Counted from the first letter of the stretch, positions 28,220 to 36,858 are shown. The stretch is DNA of 64,000 nucleotides from Caulobacter segnis (GCF_023935105.1 NZ_CP096040.1:5251001-5315000), one strand, 5' to 3'. The notes: generated by a model not told the origin, from the letters alone. Numbers and translations are program-made.

Positions 28220-29674
28220 TTACCTGAACGGCGGCTCGTCGAACGCCCGGAGCTTGCGCGAGTGCAGGTTGGGCCCTTCGGCGTGCAGCAGCTTGCAGGC
28301 CATGATGCCGATCTGCAGGTGCTGGCTGATCGCCCGCTCGTAGAAGGCGTTGGCCTGGCCGGGCAGCTTGATCTCGCCATGCAAGGGCTTGTCCGACACG
28401 CACAGCAGCGTCCCGTACGGCACCCGGAAGCGGTAGCCCTGGGCCGAGATGGTCGCGCTTTCCATGTCGATGGCCACGGCCCGGCTCTGGTTGAAACGCA
28501 GGGCCGAGAGGCTGTGGCGCAGTTCCCAGTTGCGGTCGTCGGTGGTGACGACGGTGCCGGTGCGCAGGCGGCGCTTCAGCTGGTCGCCGCTGTCGCCGCT
28601 GATCGCCTTGGACGCGTCGTACAGCGCCCGCTGGACCTCGGCGATCGAGGGCACCGGGATCTCGGGCGGCAGCACCGCGTCCAGCACGTGGTCGTCGCGC
28701 AGATAGGCGTGGGCAAGGACGTAGTCGCCGATGGTCTGGGTGTCGCGCAGGCCGCCGCAGTGGCCGATCATCAGCCAGGCCTGCGGACGCAGCACCGCCA
28801 GGTGGTCGCAGATGGTCTTGGCGTTGGACGGGCCGACGCCGATATTGACCAGGGTCACGCCCGAGCCGCCCGGGGCCATCAGGTGGTAGGCCGGCATCTG
28901 GTGCTTGCGCCAGGTCGACTCCGCCACCGCCAGTTCTGGATTGGCCGTGTTGGCGGTGATGGTCAGGCCGCCAGCGCAGGACAGGGCCGTATAGGGGCTG
29001 TCCGCCGCCTTCAGCTGCTCGATGCCCCAGCGCACGAACTCGTCGACATAGCGGTTGTAGTTCGTGAACAGGATGAACTGCTGCACGTCCTCGGCCGGGG
29101 CGCCGGTGTAGTGCTTGAGCCGCGCCAGCGAGAAGTCGGTGCGCAGGCCGTCGAACAGCGACAGCGGCCGCGTCTCCTCCAAGGCCGGGTTCCAGACCCC
29201 GTCGGCGATCTCGTCGCCGATGAAGGCCAGGTCCGTGGTCGGGAAGAAGCGGGCGATGTCCTCGCTGCGCACGTCGGCCTGGTTCAGGTCGATGGTGGCG
29301 TCCAGCACGTAGGGATAGGGGATCTCTTGGCGCGAGCGATCGACCTCGATCTCGACCTCGAAGTCGTCCATCAGGAGGCTCAGTTGCTCGACCAGATAGT
29401 TCTTGAACTGGGCCGGCTTGGTGACGGTCGTCGAATAGACGCCGGGACGGCTGACGCGGGCGTACGAGCGGGCCAGCTTGGGCGGCAGGGCCTCGGGGTC
29501 GTAGGTCAGCCGCAGCTCGGGATAGGCGAACGTGCCGTCGAACCGCGTCTGCGGGTCCGGGCGGGTTCCATTTTCGAGATAGGCGCGCAGGGCGGTCCGG
29601 AGAGCGTCGACGGCGCGTTCGTATTCGTCATTGAGCCGTTCGACGACGGCGATTGCTTTTTCTTGGTTTGACAT
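28220..29674 (-). CDS. amn: AMP nucleosidase
   Basis: Cleaves AMP to adenine and ribose 5-phosphate. 484 residues: an N-terminal regulatory domain (about 1-180) and a C-terminal nucleoside-phosphorylase fold with LVNIGVGPSNAKTICDHLAV, MIGHCGGL and the VAIDMESATISAQGYRFRVP substrate-binding Glu. On the minus strand a GCTATAAG -10 element (29687-29680) ends 5 bp before the ATG, so the mRNA is probably leaderless, as is common in Caulobacter. Confidence 0.94.
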   Translation of the reverse strand: MSNQEKAIAVVERLNDEYERAVDALRTALRAYLENGTRPDPQTRFDGTFAYPELRLTYDPEALPPKLARSYARVSRPGVYSTTVTKPAQFKNYLVEQLSLLMDDFEVEIEVDRSRQEIPYPYVLDATIDLNQADVRSEDIARFFPTTDLAFIGDEIADGVWNPALEETRPLSLFDGLRTDFSLARLKHYTGAPAEDVQQFILFTNYNRYVDEFVRWGIEQLKAADSPYTALSCAGGLTITANTANPELAVAESTWRKHQMPAYHLMAPGGSGVTLVNIGVGPSNAKTICDHLAVLRPQAWLMIGHCGGLRDTQTIGDYVLAHAYLRDDHVLDAVLPPEIPVPSIAEVQRALYDASKAISGDSGDQLKRRLRTGTVVTTDDRNWELRHSLSALRFNQSRAVAIDMESATISAQGYRFRVPYGTLLCVSDKPLHGEIKLPGQANAFYERAISQHLQIGIMACKLLHAEGPNLHSRKLRAFDEPPFR

Positions 29675-29995
29675 GGGTCCTTATAGCGGCGTTTCGCGAC
29701 ATTGGCGAGACATCGGGCCCGCCCATGAGAATGATTTCTTACTTAGCGCCCAATCCATCCAGATGAGGAAGTCGAACGGCCTTCCGTCTCTACAGACTGA
29801 GCCTGTTTATGCGGCTTGCCTCGAAACTACCCAGACCAGCCCGTCGCAAGAGCATGGACGAACCCGTCCGGGTCGGCCACAAGGGCGGAAATGCTCAAGG
29901 AAGGCGCGAATGGCGGCGCGGGCGTTCTCGCGCGTCGTTCCTTCCGTAAACCAGAATACGCCGTCGACGCTCGCGTGGAGCGCCAGGGGGACTGA
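29675..29995. other. Gap between divergent amn and the symporter gene
   Basis: 321 bp. The amn promoter lies at its left end. The rest is of lower GC than its surroundings. A few protein-like minus-strand codons next to the symporter start are interrupted and I could not support a gene. Confidence 0.5.
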
Positions 29996-31258
29996 ATGAA
30001 CAAACGCTTCGCCTTTCTGATCGTGGCGGCCATGGTCCTCGGCGTCGCCGTGGGCTGGGCCTGCAACCAGTTCCTGGATCCCGCCCACGCGGCCGAGGCC
30101 GCCAAGTGGTTCAAGCTGGGCACCGATCTGTTCCTGCGCCTGATCAAGATGATCATCGCGCCCCTGGTCTTCACCACCCTGGTGGCGGGCATCGCCCACA
30201 TGGAGGACGCCGCCTCGGTCGGCCGCATCGGCGTCAAGACCATGGGCTGGTTCATCAGCGCCTCGGCCGTGTCGCTGCTGCTGGGCCTCTTGATGGTCCA
30301 CCTGCTGCAGCCGGGCGCAGGCCTCGTCTTGAGCGACGCGGTCTCGGGCGGCGCGGCGGCGCCGGCGGCCTCGACCGAAGGCTTCACCCTGCAGACCTTC
30401 ATCACCCACCTGGTGCCGACCTCGATCTTCGACGCCATGGCCAAGAACGAGATCCTGCAGATCGTCGTCTTCTCGCTGTTCGTCGGCACGGCCGTCGCCT
30501 CGCTGGACAACAAGGCCCCGCAGATCATGGAGCTGGCCGAGCAAGGCGCCCAGATCATGCTGAAGGTCACTAGCTTCGTCATGAAGCTGGCCCCGCTGGC
30601 CATCTTCTGCGCCCTGGCCGCCTCCATCGCCACCCAGGGCATCTCGATGCTGGTGGTCTACGGCAAGTTCGTGCTGGGCTTCTACGCCACCATGGGCGTG
30701 CTGTGGGGCCTGCTGTTCCTGGCCGCCTTCGTGGTGATCGGCAAGCGGGTCATCCCGCTGTTCGGCGTGATCCGCGACCCGGCCCTGCTGGCCTTCTCGA
30801 CCGCCTCTTCGGAAGCCGCCTATCCGCGCATCCTGGACGGCCTGCCCAAGGTCGGCGTGCGCCGCCGCATCGTCTCGTTCGTGCTGCCGCTGGGCTACTC
30901 GTTCAATCTCGACGGCTCGATGCTGTACTGCACCTTCGCCACCATGTTCATCCTGCAGGCGCATGGCGTGCACCTGTCGATCCAGCAGCAGATCTTCATG
31001 CTGGCGCTGCTGATGGTGACGTCCAAGGGCATCGCCGGCATCCCGCGCGCCTCGCTGGTGGTGATCATGGCCACCCTCACCCACTTCGGCATGCCCGACG
31101 CCTGGATCGCCCTGGTCCTCGGCGTCGACCACCTGCTGGACATGGGCCGCAGCGCCACCAACGTCGTCGGCAATAGCGTCGCCGCCGCCGTGGTCGCCAA
31201 GTGGGAAGGCGAGCTGGACGACATCGTCCCCGACGAGGCCGAAACCGCCAAGGCCTGA
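29996..31258 (+). CDS. Dicarboxylate/amino acid:cation symporter (DAACS family)
   Basis: Inner-membrane importer of 420 residues with about eight helices and two re-entrant loops. Family motifs: RLIKMIIAPLVFTTLVAGIA, the serine-rich FSTASSEAAYPRIL loop, GYSFNLDGSMLY, and LDMGRSATNVVGNSVAAAVV at the substrate site. It takes up glutamate, aspartate or C4-dicarboxylates with H+ or Na+; the SSEAAYP loop suggests the GltP/GltT side rather than DctA, but this is not certain. A strong terminator follows. Confidence 0.93.
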   Translation: MNKRFAFLIVAAMVLGVAVGWACNQFLDPAHAAEAAKWFKLGTDLFLRLIKMIIAPLVFTTLVAGIAHMEDAASVGRIGVKTMGWFISASAVSLLLGLLMVHLLQPGAGLVLSDAVSGGAAAPAASTEGFTLQTFITHLVPTSIFDAMAKNEILQIVVFSLFVGTAVASLDNKAPQIMELAEQGAQIMLKVTSFVMKLAPLAIFCALAASIATQGISMLVVYGKFVLGFYATMGVLWGLLFLAAFVVIGKRVIPLFGVIRDPALLAFSTASSEAAYPRILDGLPKVGVRRRIVSFVLPLGYSFNLDGSMLYCTFATMFILQAHGVHLSIQQQIFMLALLMVTSKGIAGIPRASLVVIMATLTHFGMPDAWIALVLGVDHLLDMGRSATNVVGNSVAAAVVAKWEGELDDIVPDEAETAKA

Positions 31259-31282
31259 AGCCCTTTCAGACCTCGATTTCAG

Positions 31283-31316
31283 AAGGCCCGCCTCTCCCTG
31301 GGAGGCGGGCCTTTTC
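31283..31316 (+). terminator. Rho-independent terminator after the symporter gene
   Basis: AAGGCCCGCCTC (31283-31294) pairs perfectly with GAGGCGGGCCTT (31302-31313), followed by TT. Confidence 0.88.
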
Positions 31317-31317
31317 G

Positions 31318-31337
31318 TGTACAGTTTCAAATGTACA
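31318..31337. promoter_or_regulatory. Candidate operator: two TGTACA sites
   Basis: TGTACA at 31318 and 31332, 14 bp apart start to start, just upstream of the -35 element of the next gene. Each half is itself a palindrome. Binding protein unknown. Confidence 0.35.
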
Positions 31338-31345
31338 GTAAAAAC

Positions 31346-31372
31346 TTGACAAGGGCCGGGAGAGGCCCAATC
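31346..31372 (+). promoter_or_regulatory. Housekeeping-type promoter
   Basis: TTGACAAG at 31346-31353, 11 bp spacer, GCCCAATC at 31365-31372, close to the Caulobacter consensus TTGACNNS-N10-14-GCTANAWC; drives the exported-protein gene at 31407. Confidence 0.5.
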
Positions 31373-31406
31373 TCTTGATCCGAGGGACCTTTAGGACGAC
31401 CACGCC

Positions 31407-31832
31407 ATGAGCAAGCTCACCCAAGTCACGCGCACCGCGCTGATCGGGCTCGCCATCGCCGCTGGCCTGAGCGCCACGGCCGCTTCGGCGGCGCAAGGCG
31501 ACGCTCCGACCAAGGCGGTCAAGCCGGCCCGCCAGTGCTTCTACCTCTCCGATTGGCGCGGCTGGACCGCCCCGGACAAGGACACCCTGTACATGAAGGT
31601 GCGGGGCCGAGACGTCTATCGCGTCGACCTGTCCTGGGGCTCCAACCAGCTGACCTGGCCGGGCACCCACCTCGTCTCGATCGTGCGCGGCAGCGACAGC
31701 ATCTGCAACCCGCTGGACCTGGACCTGCGGGTTTCGGACGGCATGGGCTTCTCGACCCCCATCCGCGCCAAGACGATCACCAAGCTGACCCCGGACGAGG
31801 TCAAGGCGATCCCGAAGAAGTACCAGCCGTAA
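31407..31832 (+). CDS. DUF6491-like exported protein
   Basis: 141 residues. A signal peptide ends near ASAAQ. The mature part holds a conserved-looking RQCFYLSDWRGWTAPDKDTL and a second cysteine (SICNPLDLDL), as in small periplasmic DUF6491 proteins. It has its own promoter and possible operator upstream. Function unknown. Confidence 0.7.
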   Translation: MSKLTQVTRTALIGLAIAAGLSATAASAAQGDAPTKAVKPARQCFYLSDWRGWTAPDKDTLYMKVRGRDVYRVDLSWGSNQLTWPGTHLVSIVRGSDSICNPLDLDLRVSDGMGFSTPIRAKTITKLTPDEVKAIPKKYQP

Positions 31833-31854
31833 GGCTGGCTCCGACCGCCCTACC

Positions 31855-31963
31855 GCCGCTCATCCCCGCGAAAGCGGGGACCCAAGCTGACTCTCGGCTG
31901 TGGCGCGGTCAGCGAGAAACTCTCAACGCCGCTTGGGTCCCCGCTTTCGCGGGGATGAGCGGC
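31855..31963. repeat. Palindromic repeat with perfect 33-bp arms
   Basis: 31855-31887 and 31931-31963 are exact reverse complements, separated by 43 bp; each arm contains the hairpin CCCCGCGAAAGCGGGG. It lies between two convergent genes and would make a very stable RNA hairpin in either transcript. Confidence 0.9.
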
Positions 31964-31992
31964 TTTGGGGCCGTTCCAGATATTGAACCGAT

Positions 31993-32880
31993 CTACCCCG
32001 CGGCCGCGTTCAGCAGGGCGACGATCATCGCGTTGGCCGGGGTGGCGATCCCATGCTTCTCGCCCCGACGCACGATGACGCCGTTGCGGGCGTCCAGCTC
32101 CATCGGCCGGCCGGCGGCGCGGTCGGCCAGCAGCGAATTGACCATGTCCGGCGGCCCGGCGCGGTAGCCCTCGACCACCTGCTCGCCGATGTCATCCGAG
32201 AGGGTCGCACCCTCGGCCCGGCCCACCGCCACGCACTCGGCGACCAGGGTCTTCATCACCGCCGCCGCGCCCGGATCATGGGCCACGCCCGAGGGCTTCA
32301 GGGTCATGGCGTTGACCGCCCCGGCCGCGTTCAGGGCCAGCTTGCGCCAGGCCACCGAGACGAAGTCGTCGGTCGTGGCCACGTCGATCGGGCAGCCCTC
32401 GAACAGCGCCACGAACGCCTCGCCCGCCGCGCCTTCCGGCACGCGGATCCAGCCATAGCGCCGCTGGCGGAAGACGCCCGGCCCGGGCCGCTCGGCGGGA
32501 AAGTCGACGATCACCGGCACAAGGTTCTCGTCGGCCACGCGGCCGGCGAAGGCCTCGCGGTGTTCGACGCCGTTGCGGATCACCGCCACCCTGGTGTCGG
32601 GCCCCACCAGGGTCTTCAGCCACGGGGCGGCGGTCGCGTCGTCATAGGCCTTGGTCGCCACCAGCACCCAGTCGACCGGCGCCAGGCCCCTTTCCTCAAG
32701 GATTTCTGGCGAGGTCACAAGGCGCGGGGTGGCGGTCACCTCGCCGTCCGGCGTCTCCAGCACCAGCCGCTCGAACGGCGTGCGGACGCAGACGGTCAGG
32801 TCCAGGTCGCCGCGCTGGGCCAGCCACGTGGCCAGGGTTCCGCCGATGGCGCCGGGTCCGATCAGGGCGAGGGTGGTCAT
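31993..32880 (-). CDS. 2-dehydropantoate 2-reductase family oxidoreductase
   Basis: 295 residues. NADPH-binding start MTTLALIGPGAIGGTLATWL, the ketopantoate reductase Lys region WRKLALNAAGAVNAMT, and the C-terminal substrate Asn/Ser region MVNSLLADRAAGRPMELDAR. The fold and length fit ApbA/PanE, which makes pantoate for coenzyme A. Divergent members use other 2-keto acids, so a gene symbol is withheld. Monocistronic, minus strand. Confidence 0.85.
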   Translation of the reverse strand: MTTLALIGPGAIGGTLATWLAQRGDLDLTVCVRTPFERLVLETPDGEVTATPRLVTSPEILEERGLAPVDWVLVATKAYDDATAAPWLKTLVGPDTRVAVIRNGVEHREAFAGRVADENLVPVIVDFPAERPGPGVFRQRRYGWIRVPEGAAGEAFVALFEGCPIDVATTDDFVSVAWRKLALNAAGAVNAMTLKPSGVAHDPGAAAVMKTLVAECVAVGRAEGATLSDDIGEQVVEGYRAGPPDMVNSLLADRAAGRPMELDARNGVIVRRGEKHGIATPANAMIVALLNAAAG

Positions 32881-32941
32881 GGGCGAGCTCCGACGGGGGT
32901 CGGCCCGTCCTAGTCCGGCTCGGCGGCCGGGTCACGCATTT

Positions 32942-33655
32942 CTAGCGCTTGCGGACGCTGGCCTCGGGCGCGATGAAGCTGCCTTGCACGGGGATGGAGC
33001 ACGGCGTGCGCCCCAGGCGCACTTCGCCCTGGCGGTCCTTGGACTTGCGACCCGCGCCGAACTTGATCGAGCAGTTGAGGACGCGAAAATAGTCGGCGTC
33101 CGGCGTCGCGGCGCCGGGCTTGGGATCGCCATAGCCTCCGCCCGTCGGCCCCGCCGCGGCCACCGCGTCGTAATAGGCCCGCTTGCCCGGATCCATCGGC
33201 GCCGCGTAGCTCGGCGCCCCGGCGCGCAGCCGGCCCAGTTTCTCCTCGCAGGCCTCGCGCTCCTCGCGTGAGGCGGACGCCAACCCCGAGCAGCCGGCTC
33301 CGGCGCGGAGAGCGGCGCGCAGAGCGTCCGGCGCGACGGCGCCCACGGCCGGGGTCGGCGCGGCGCCGGCGGGCGCGGAGACGACCGGCGGAACTTGATC
33401 AGCCCTTGGCGTGGCCACCGGTGCGGGTGCGGCCACGTCCGCAAGCGGCGATTTCCGGATCGCGCCGGATCGCGCCGGCGAGGGCGTCGGCCTTTCGGGC
33501 CTTAGCAGCTCGACCGACATCGAGGACAGGTCGGGACCGATCGCCAGCAGGGTCGGCGCGGTCGGCCAGGCCAACCAGACCAGCACCACGACGTGCAGCG
33601 CCAGCGACGCCGCCGCGATGATCACCAGCCGTCGCCGCCGCCTGAATGCCCGCAT
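32942..33655 (-). CDS. Membrane-anchored protein with Pro/Ala-rich linker
   Basis: About 237 residues. After a basic start (MRAFRRRRRLV) comes one membrane helix (IIAAASLALHVVVLVWLAW), then a Pro/Ala-rich periplasmic stretch, then a small C-terminal domain with four cysteines (GAGCSGLAS, REACEEK, VLNCSIKF, TPCSIPV). The topology resembles TonB-like or energy-transducing proteins, but the C-terminus does not look like a TonB domain. The start could also be five codons upstream. Confidence 0.55.
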   Translation of the reverse strand: MRAFRRRRRLVIIAAASLALHVVVLVWLAWPTAPTLLAIGPDLSSMSVELLRPERPTPSPARSGAIRKSPLADVAAPAPVATPRADQVPPVVSAPAGAAPTPAVGAVAPDALRAALRAGAGCSGLASASREEREACEEKLGRLRAGAPSYAAPMDPGKRAYYDAVAAAGPTGGGYGDPKPGAATPDADYFRVLNCSIKFGAGRKSKDRQGEVRLGRTPCSIPVQGSFIAPEASVRKR

Positions 33656-33820
33656 CCCCACGGCCCCCAACCTCAGGCTGCGATATCGCGGTTCAGTTGT
33701 GTCGGAAGCGGGGCCGCGGCGAGGCGGAAACGGCCAAGGTTCAAGGCGCTGGCCTTACCCCTCCTCGTCTTGGCAAGGCGCGCGACTTGAACGTTCCATC
33801 GCTCCGCGCGCTATCCAAGC

Positions 33821-34522
33821 GTGAGAGGACGCATCCGCTTTCCCGGCAACCCCTGGCCCGACGGACACCCCGTCGCCGCCTTCGTCCTGAGCGCCGCCCT
33901 GGATCCGCGCCATGGCGTGGGCCTGCTGCTGCATCTGGAAAGCCAGGCCTATGACGCCGAAGGCCCCGGCGTGGAGACCGACGATGACGCCGACTGGACA
34001 TCGCCGGACGTCTGGCTGAACTACGGCGAGGCGACGCTGTCCAACACCCACTGGGGTTACCTGGAGGAGCAGCTGATCCGGCTGGACCAGCCGCCGTTTC
34101 GCCGTTTCGACCCGATGGCCCTCGCGGGGCGGACCTTCGCGTTCGATCCGGTCGAGACCCTGGCGCCAGACTGGTCGCCAAGCGACCAACCGTTCCAGAT
34201 CTACCTATTGGGCCACGACGCGGTCGCCGAGCACCACATCGCCTTCACCGCGGGCGCGGCGCCGGGCCTGCTCGACATCGTCTGGCGCGGCCGCGTCGCG
34301 CTCGCCTATGCCGGCGACGAGGACTTCAAGCACACCTTCGAGGCCCAGCTGCGCGATGTCCCGTTCAGCCATATCGAGCTGGACACCGACGCCGACATCG
34401 CCCCCGCGCGCCGCGAGGCCGCCGCCCAGGCGTTGCTCGGGAAGTTCGTCGCCCATCCCGATGCCTGGCGCTTCGTCGCCGGCGCCAGCCAGGCCGACAA
34501 GGACCGCTTCGTTCCGGCCTGA
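33821..34522 (+). CDS. Protein of unknown function
   Basis: 233 residues, predicted soluble, acidic, with no signal peptide or membrane segment. It starts with GTG. Segments such as SPDVWLNYGEATLSNTHWGY and DIVWRGRVALAYAGDEDFKH suggest an alpha/beta fold; I recognise no family. Convergent with nrdB. Confidence 0.6.
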   Translation: MRGRIRFPGNPWPDGHPVAAFVLSAALDPRHGVGLLLHLESQAYDAEGPGVETDDDADWTSPDVWLNYGEATLSNTHWGYLEEQLIRLDQPPFRRFDPMALAGRTFAFDPVETLAPDWSPSDQPFQIYLLGHDAVAEHHIAFTAGAAPGLLDIVWRGRVALAYAGDEDFKHTFEAQLRDVPFSHIELDTDADIAPARREAAAQALLGKFVAHPDAWRFVAGASQADKDRFVPA

Positions 34523-34534
34523 CCGCGAAACGAC

Positions 34535-34570
34535 GAAGGGCGAGACCGGCCGCCGCCGATCCCGCCCTTC
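34535..34570. terminator. Possible bidirectional terminator between convergent genes
   Basis: GAAGGGCG (34535-34542) pairs with CGCCCTTC (34563-34570) around a GC-rich loop; no strong T-run on either side. Confidence 0.35.
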
Positions 34571-34592
34571 ACCACGCCCCTCGTGAAAGGGT

Positions 34593-35633
34593 TTATTCCG
34601 CCGGCGTCAGGTCCGAGCGCTTCTTCATCATCTCGTCGAAGCTGGTCCAGACACCCTCGGCGCCGTGCCATTGGCCCTTGGTCGCGGCCTTGGAGTACTC
34701 GGTCGCCCGGGCCTCGAAGAAGTTGGCGTGCTCGACGCCCGACAGCAGCGACTGCAGCCAGGGCAGCGGGTTTTCCTTGACGCCGTACACTTCCGGCAGC
34801 TGCAGCTGGCGCAGACGCCAGTCGGCGATGAAGCGGATGTACTGCTTGATGTCGTCGGGGGTCATGCCCTGGATGTCGCCGGCCTCGAAGGCCAGGTCGA
34901 TGAAGGCGTCCTCCATCTTCACCACGGTCTTGCAGCAGTCGACGATGTCGTCGGCCACGGCCTTGGTCACCGCGCCCGTCTCCTTGTTGAAGGCGTGGTA
35001 CAGCTTGATGATGCCGTCGCAGTGCAGGCTCTCGTCGCGGATCGACCACGAGACGATCTGGCCCATGCCCTTCATCTTGTTGAAGCGCGGGAAGTTCATC
35101 AGCATCGCGAACGAGGCGAACAGCTGCAGGCCTTCGGTGAAGCCCCCGAACATCGCCAGGGTGCGGCAGATGTCGGCGTTGGAGTCGACGCCGAAGGTCT
35201 GCATGTAGTCATGCTTGTTCTTCATGGCCTCGTATTCCATGAACGCCGAGAACTCGGTCTCGGGCATGCCGATGGTCTCGAGCAGCAGGGCGTAGGCCGC
35301 GATATGGATTGTCTCCATGTTCGCGAACGAGGCCAGCATCATCTTCACTTCGGTCGGTTTGAACACCCGACCGTAGCGCTCCATGTAGTTGTCCTGCACC
35401 TCGACGTCGGACTGGGTGAAGAAGCGGAAGATCTGCGTCAGCAGGTTCCGTTCCTTGTCGTTCAGCTTGACGGCCCAGTCCTTGAGGTCCTCACCCAACG
35501 GCACCTCTTCCGGCATCCAGTGGACCTGCTGCTGCTTCTTCCAGAAGTCGTAGGCCCACGGATAGCGGAACGGCTTATAGCCGCCCGAAGGGGTCATCAG
35601 GCCAGGCAGGATCAGCGACGACGGAGCGGACAT
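34593..35633 (-). CDS. nrdB: Class I ribonucleotide reductase, beta (radical) subunit
   Basis: 346 residues. It carries the di-iron centre and tyrosyl radical for dNTP synthesis: first carboxylate in TQSDVEVQDNY, METIHIAAY with Glu, His and the radical Tyr in E-x-x-H-x-x-x-Y spacing, then RDESLHCD for the second Glu/His pair. No ATP-cone is fused to it. The partner nrdA is 12 kb away on the same strand. Two NrdR-like boxes and a perfect DnaA box lie upstream. Confidence 0.96.
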   Translation of the reverse strand: MSAPSSLILPGLMTPSGGYKPFRYPWAYDFWKKQQQVHWMPEEVPLGEDLKDWAVKLNDKERNLLTQIFRFFTQSDVEVQDNYMERYGRVFKPTEVKMMLASFANMETIHIAAYALLLETIGMPETEFSAFMEYEAMKNKHDYMQTFGVDSNADICRTLAMFGGFTEGLQLFASFAMLMNFPRFNKMKGMGQIVSWSIRDESLHCDGIIKLYHAFNKETGAVTKAVADDIVDCCKTVVKMEDAFIDLAFEAGDIQGMTPDDIKQYIRFIADWRLRQLQLPEVYGVKENPLPWLQSLLSGVEHANFFEARATEYSKAATKGQWHGAEGVWTSFDEMMKKRSDLTPAE

Positions 35634-35694
35634 GACAGGGCCTCGGGGCAGAATCGACGAAGAGCGCTAAGGTCAATCACCCTATCAAAGCCTT

Positions 35695-35742
35695 CGCGTT
35701 CATCTAGTGGTGTCGACGTCGCGCCCACACAAGATGTTGTGA
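35695..35742 (-). promoter_or_regulatory. Tandem NrdR-like boxes upstream of nrdB
   Basis: Box 1 at 35727-35742 (ACACAAGATGTTGTGA) and a weaker box 2 at 35695-35710 (CGCGTTCATCTAGTGG). Centres are 32 bp apart, three helical turns, as usual for NrdR pairs. Confidence 0.6.
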
Positions 35743-35748
35743 GTGGCA

Positions 35749-35757
35749 TGTGGATAA
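35749..35757 (-). promoter_or_regulatory. DnaA box upstream of nrdB
   Basis: TTATCCACA on the minus strand, an exact consensus DnaA box, between the NrdR boxes and the GST gene. Confidence 0.5.
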
Positions 35758-35770
35758 GCCGGAGTCGCCC

Positions 35771-36442
35771 ATGACCGCCTACCGTCTGTTCAGCGCCCTC
35801 GGATCCGGCGGCGTGCCGGTCGAGGCGGCTATGTCCTTGATCGGCCTGCCCTATGAGATCGTCGAGGCCCCGACCTGGGAGGGCGAGGCCGAAAAGGCCA
35901 AGGTCGCGGCCATCAATCCCCTTAAGCAGATTCCGGCCCTGGTCACGCCCGAAGGCGAGACCATCACCGAAAGCGCCGCCATTCTGATCTGGCTGGCCGA
36001 CCGGTTCCCGGAGGCGCGCCTCGGCCCCGCGATCGACGCGCCCACCCGCGCCCAGTTCCTGCGCTGGATGACCTTCATCCCGGCCTCGATCTATTCGCTG
36101 TTCTGGGTACGGGACGATCCGTCACGGTTGGGCGGGCCGGATCCTGAGGTCCAGGCGCGGATCAAGGCGGCGACGGCCGAGCGGATCCTGGATTGCTGGC
36201 GGATGATGGAGAGCCAGCTGACGCCGGGGCGGTACCTGCTGGGCGATGAGCTGACGGTGCTGGACCTCTACGTCACGGTGGTCAGCCGCTGGGGGCCGAG
36301 GCGCGTGCGGTTCTACGAGGCCGCGCCGAGGATGAGCGAGGTCGTGAAGCGGGTGGATGCGGATCCGAGGTTGGCGGCGTTCTGGCCGAAGCGGTTCCCG
36401 TTCTTCGAGGGCTGGGAGCGGCTGGGGCAGCAAGTGGGCTGA
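35771..36442 (+). CDS. Glutathione S-transferase family protein
   Basis: 223 residues. N-terminal thioredoxin-like domain with GLPYEIVEAPTWEGEAEKAK, the cis-Pro in KQIPALVTPEG and TESAAILIWLADRFPEARLG, then an all-helical C-terminal domain. The exact class and substrate are unclear. Divergent from nrdB, sharing the region with the NrdR and DnaA boxes. ATG 35771 follows CCGGAG. Confidence 0.88.
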   Translation: MTAYRLFSALGSGGVPVEAAMSLIGLPYEIVEAPTWEGEAEKAKVAAINPLKQIPALVTPEGETITESAAILIWLADRFPEARLGPAIDAPTRAQFLRWMTFIPASIYSLFWVRDDPSRLGGPDPEVQARIKAATAERILDCWRMMESQLTPGRYLLGDELTVLDLYVTVVSRWGPRRVRFYEAAPRMSEVVKRVDADPRLAAFWPKRFPFFEGWERLGQQVG

Positions 36443-36446
36443 CCGG

Positions 36447-36640
36447 AATCCCTCTCTCATGGAGAGAGGGATTCGTGGGGCGTTCGCCTTGGGTCGCCGC
36501 CCGACCGCCTCGGTCGGTGCGATCCTTAAATCTCTTGGAGGCTGCAGCGTGCAGGGCTGATCAGCCCTGCGATCGTCTCGCCGTGAGATTTAAGGAGGGC
36601 TCCTTCTCTGGGGGAGAAGGACGCGAGCACACGAACGCCC
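36447..36640. repeat. Composite palindromic repeat (nested)
   Basis: Outer hairpin 36447-36473 (AATCCCTCTCT / AGAGAGGGATT). GGGGCGTTCG at 36477-36486 is matched by CGAACGCCCC near 36632-36641. Between them is a 72-bp unit, CCTTAAATCTC (36524-36534) against GAGATTTAAGG (36585-36595), centred on the perfect palindrome GCAGGGCTGATCAGCCCTGC (36551-36570). It looks like one palindrome inserted in another. Confidence 0.65.
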
Positions 36641-36646
36641 CCAACA

Positions 36647-36776
36647 CCCACCTCCCCGGCGAACGCCGGGGCCCAGATTCATCCGGAGCGGTTTGGGTGG
36701 GCGCGCCATGCCGCCTCGGTAGTATGACGACGTTAGCGGGTTCGATCTGGGCCCCGGCTTTCGCCGGGGAGGTGGG
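36647..36776. repeat. Palindromic intergenic repeat, family A copy 1
   Basis: Arms begin CCCACCTCCCCGGCGAACGC and end GCTTTCGCCGGGGAGGTGGG; core GCCCAGATTCATCCGGAG...TTCGATCTGGGC. Closely related to 58640-58762. Confidence 0.8.
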
Positions 36777-36858
36777 GGAATTGATAGGCCCGCGCACATC
36801 ATGCCCACCACGCGCTGCAACCCTCGCCCCCGCCGCATCATTATTCCCCGCCCCGCCC

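Noticed and set aside
29675-29995. Minus-strand gene next to the symporter (VFWFTEGTTRENARAAIRAF)
   Set aside because: It would need a start inside the symporter gene and a frame change after about 30 codons; no family recognised.
36447-36776. Repeat-rich region considered as a CRISPR array
   Set aside because: The repeats are long, few and palindromic with no regular spacer pattern, and there are no cas genes nearby.
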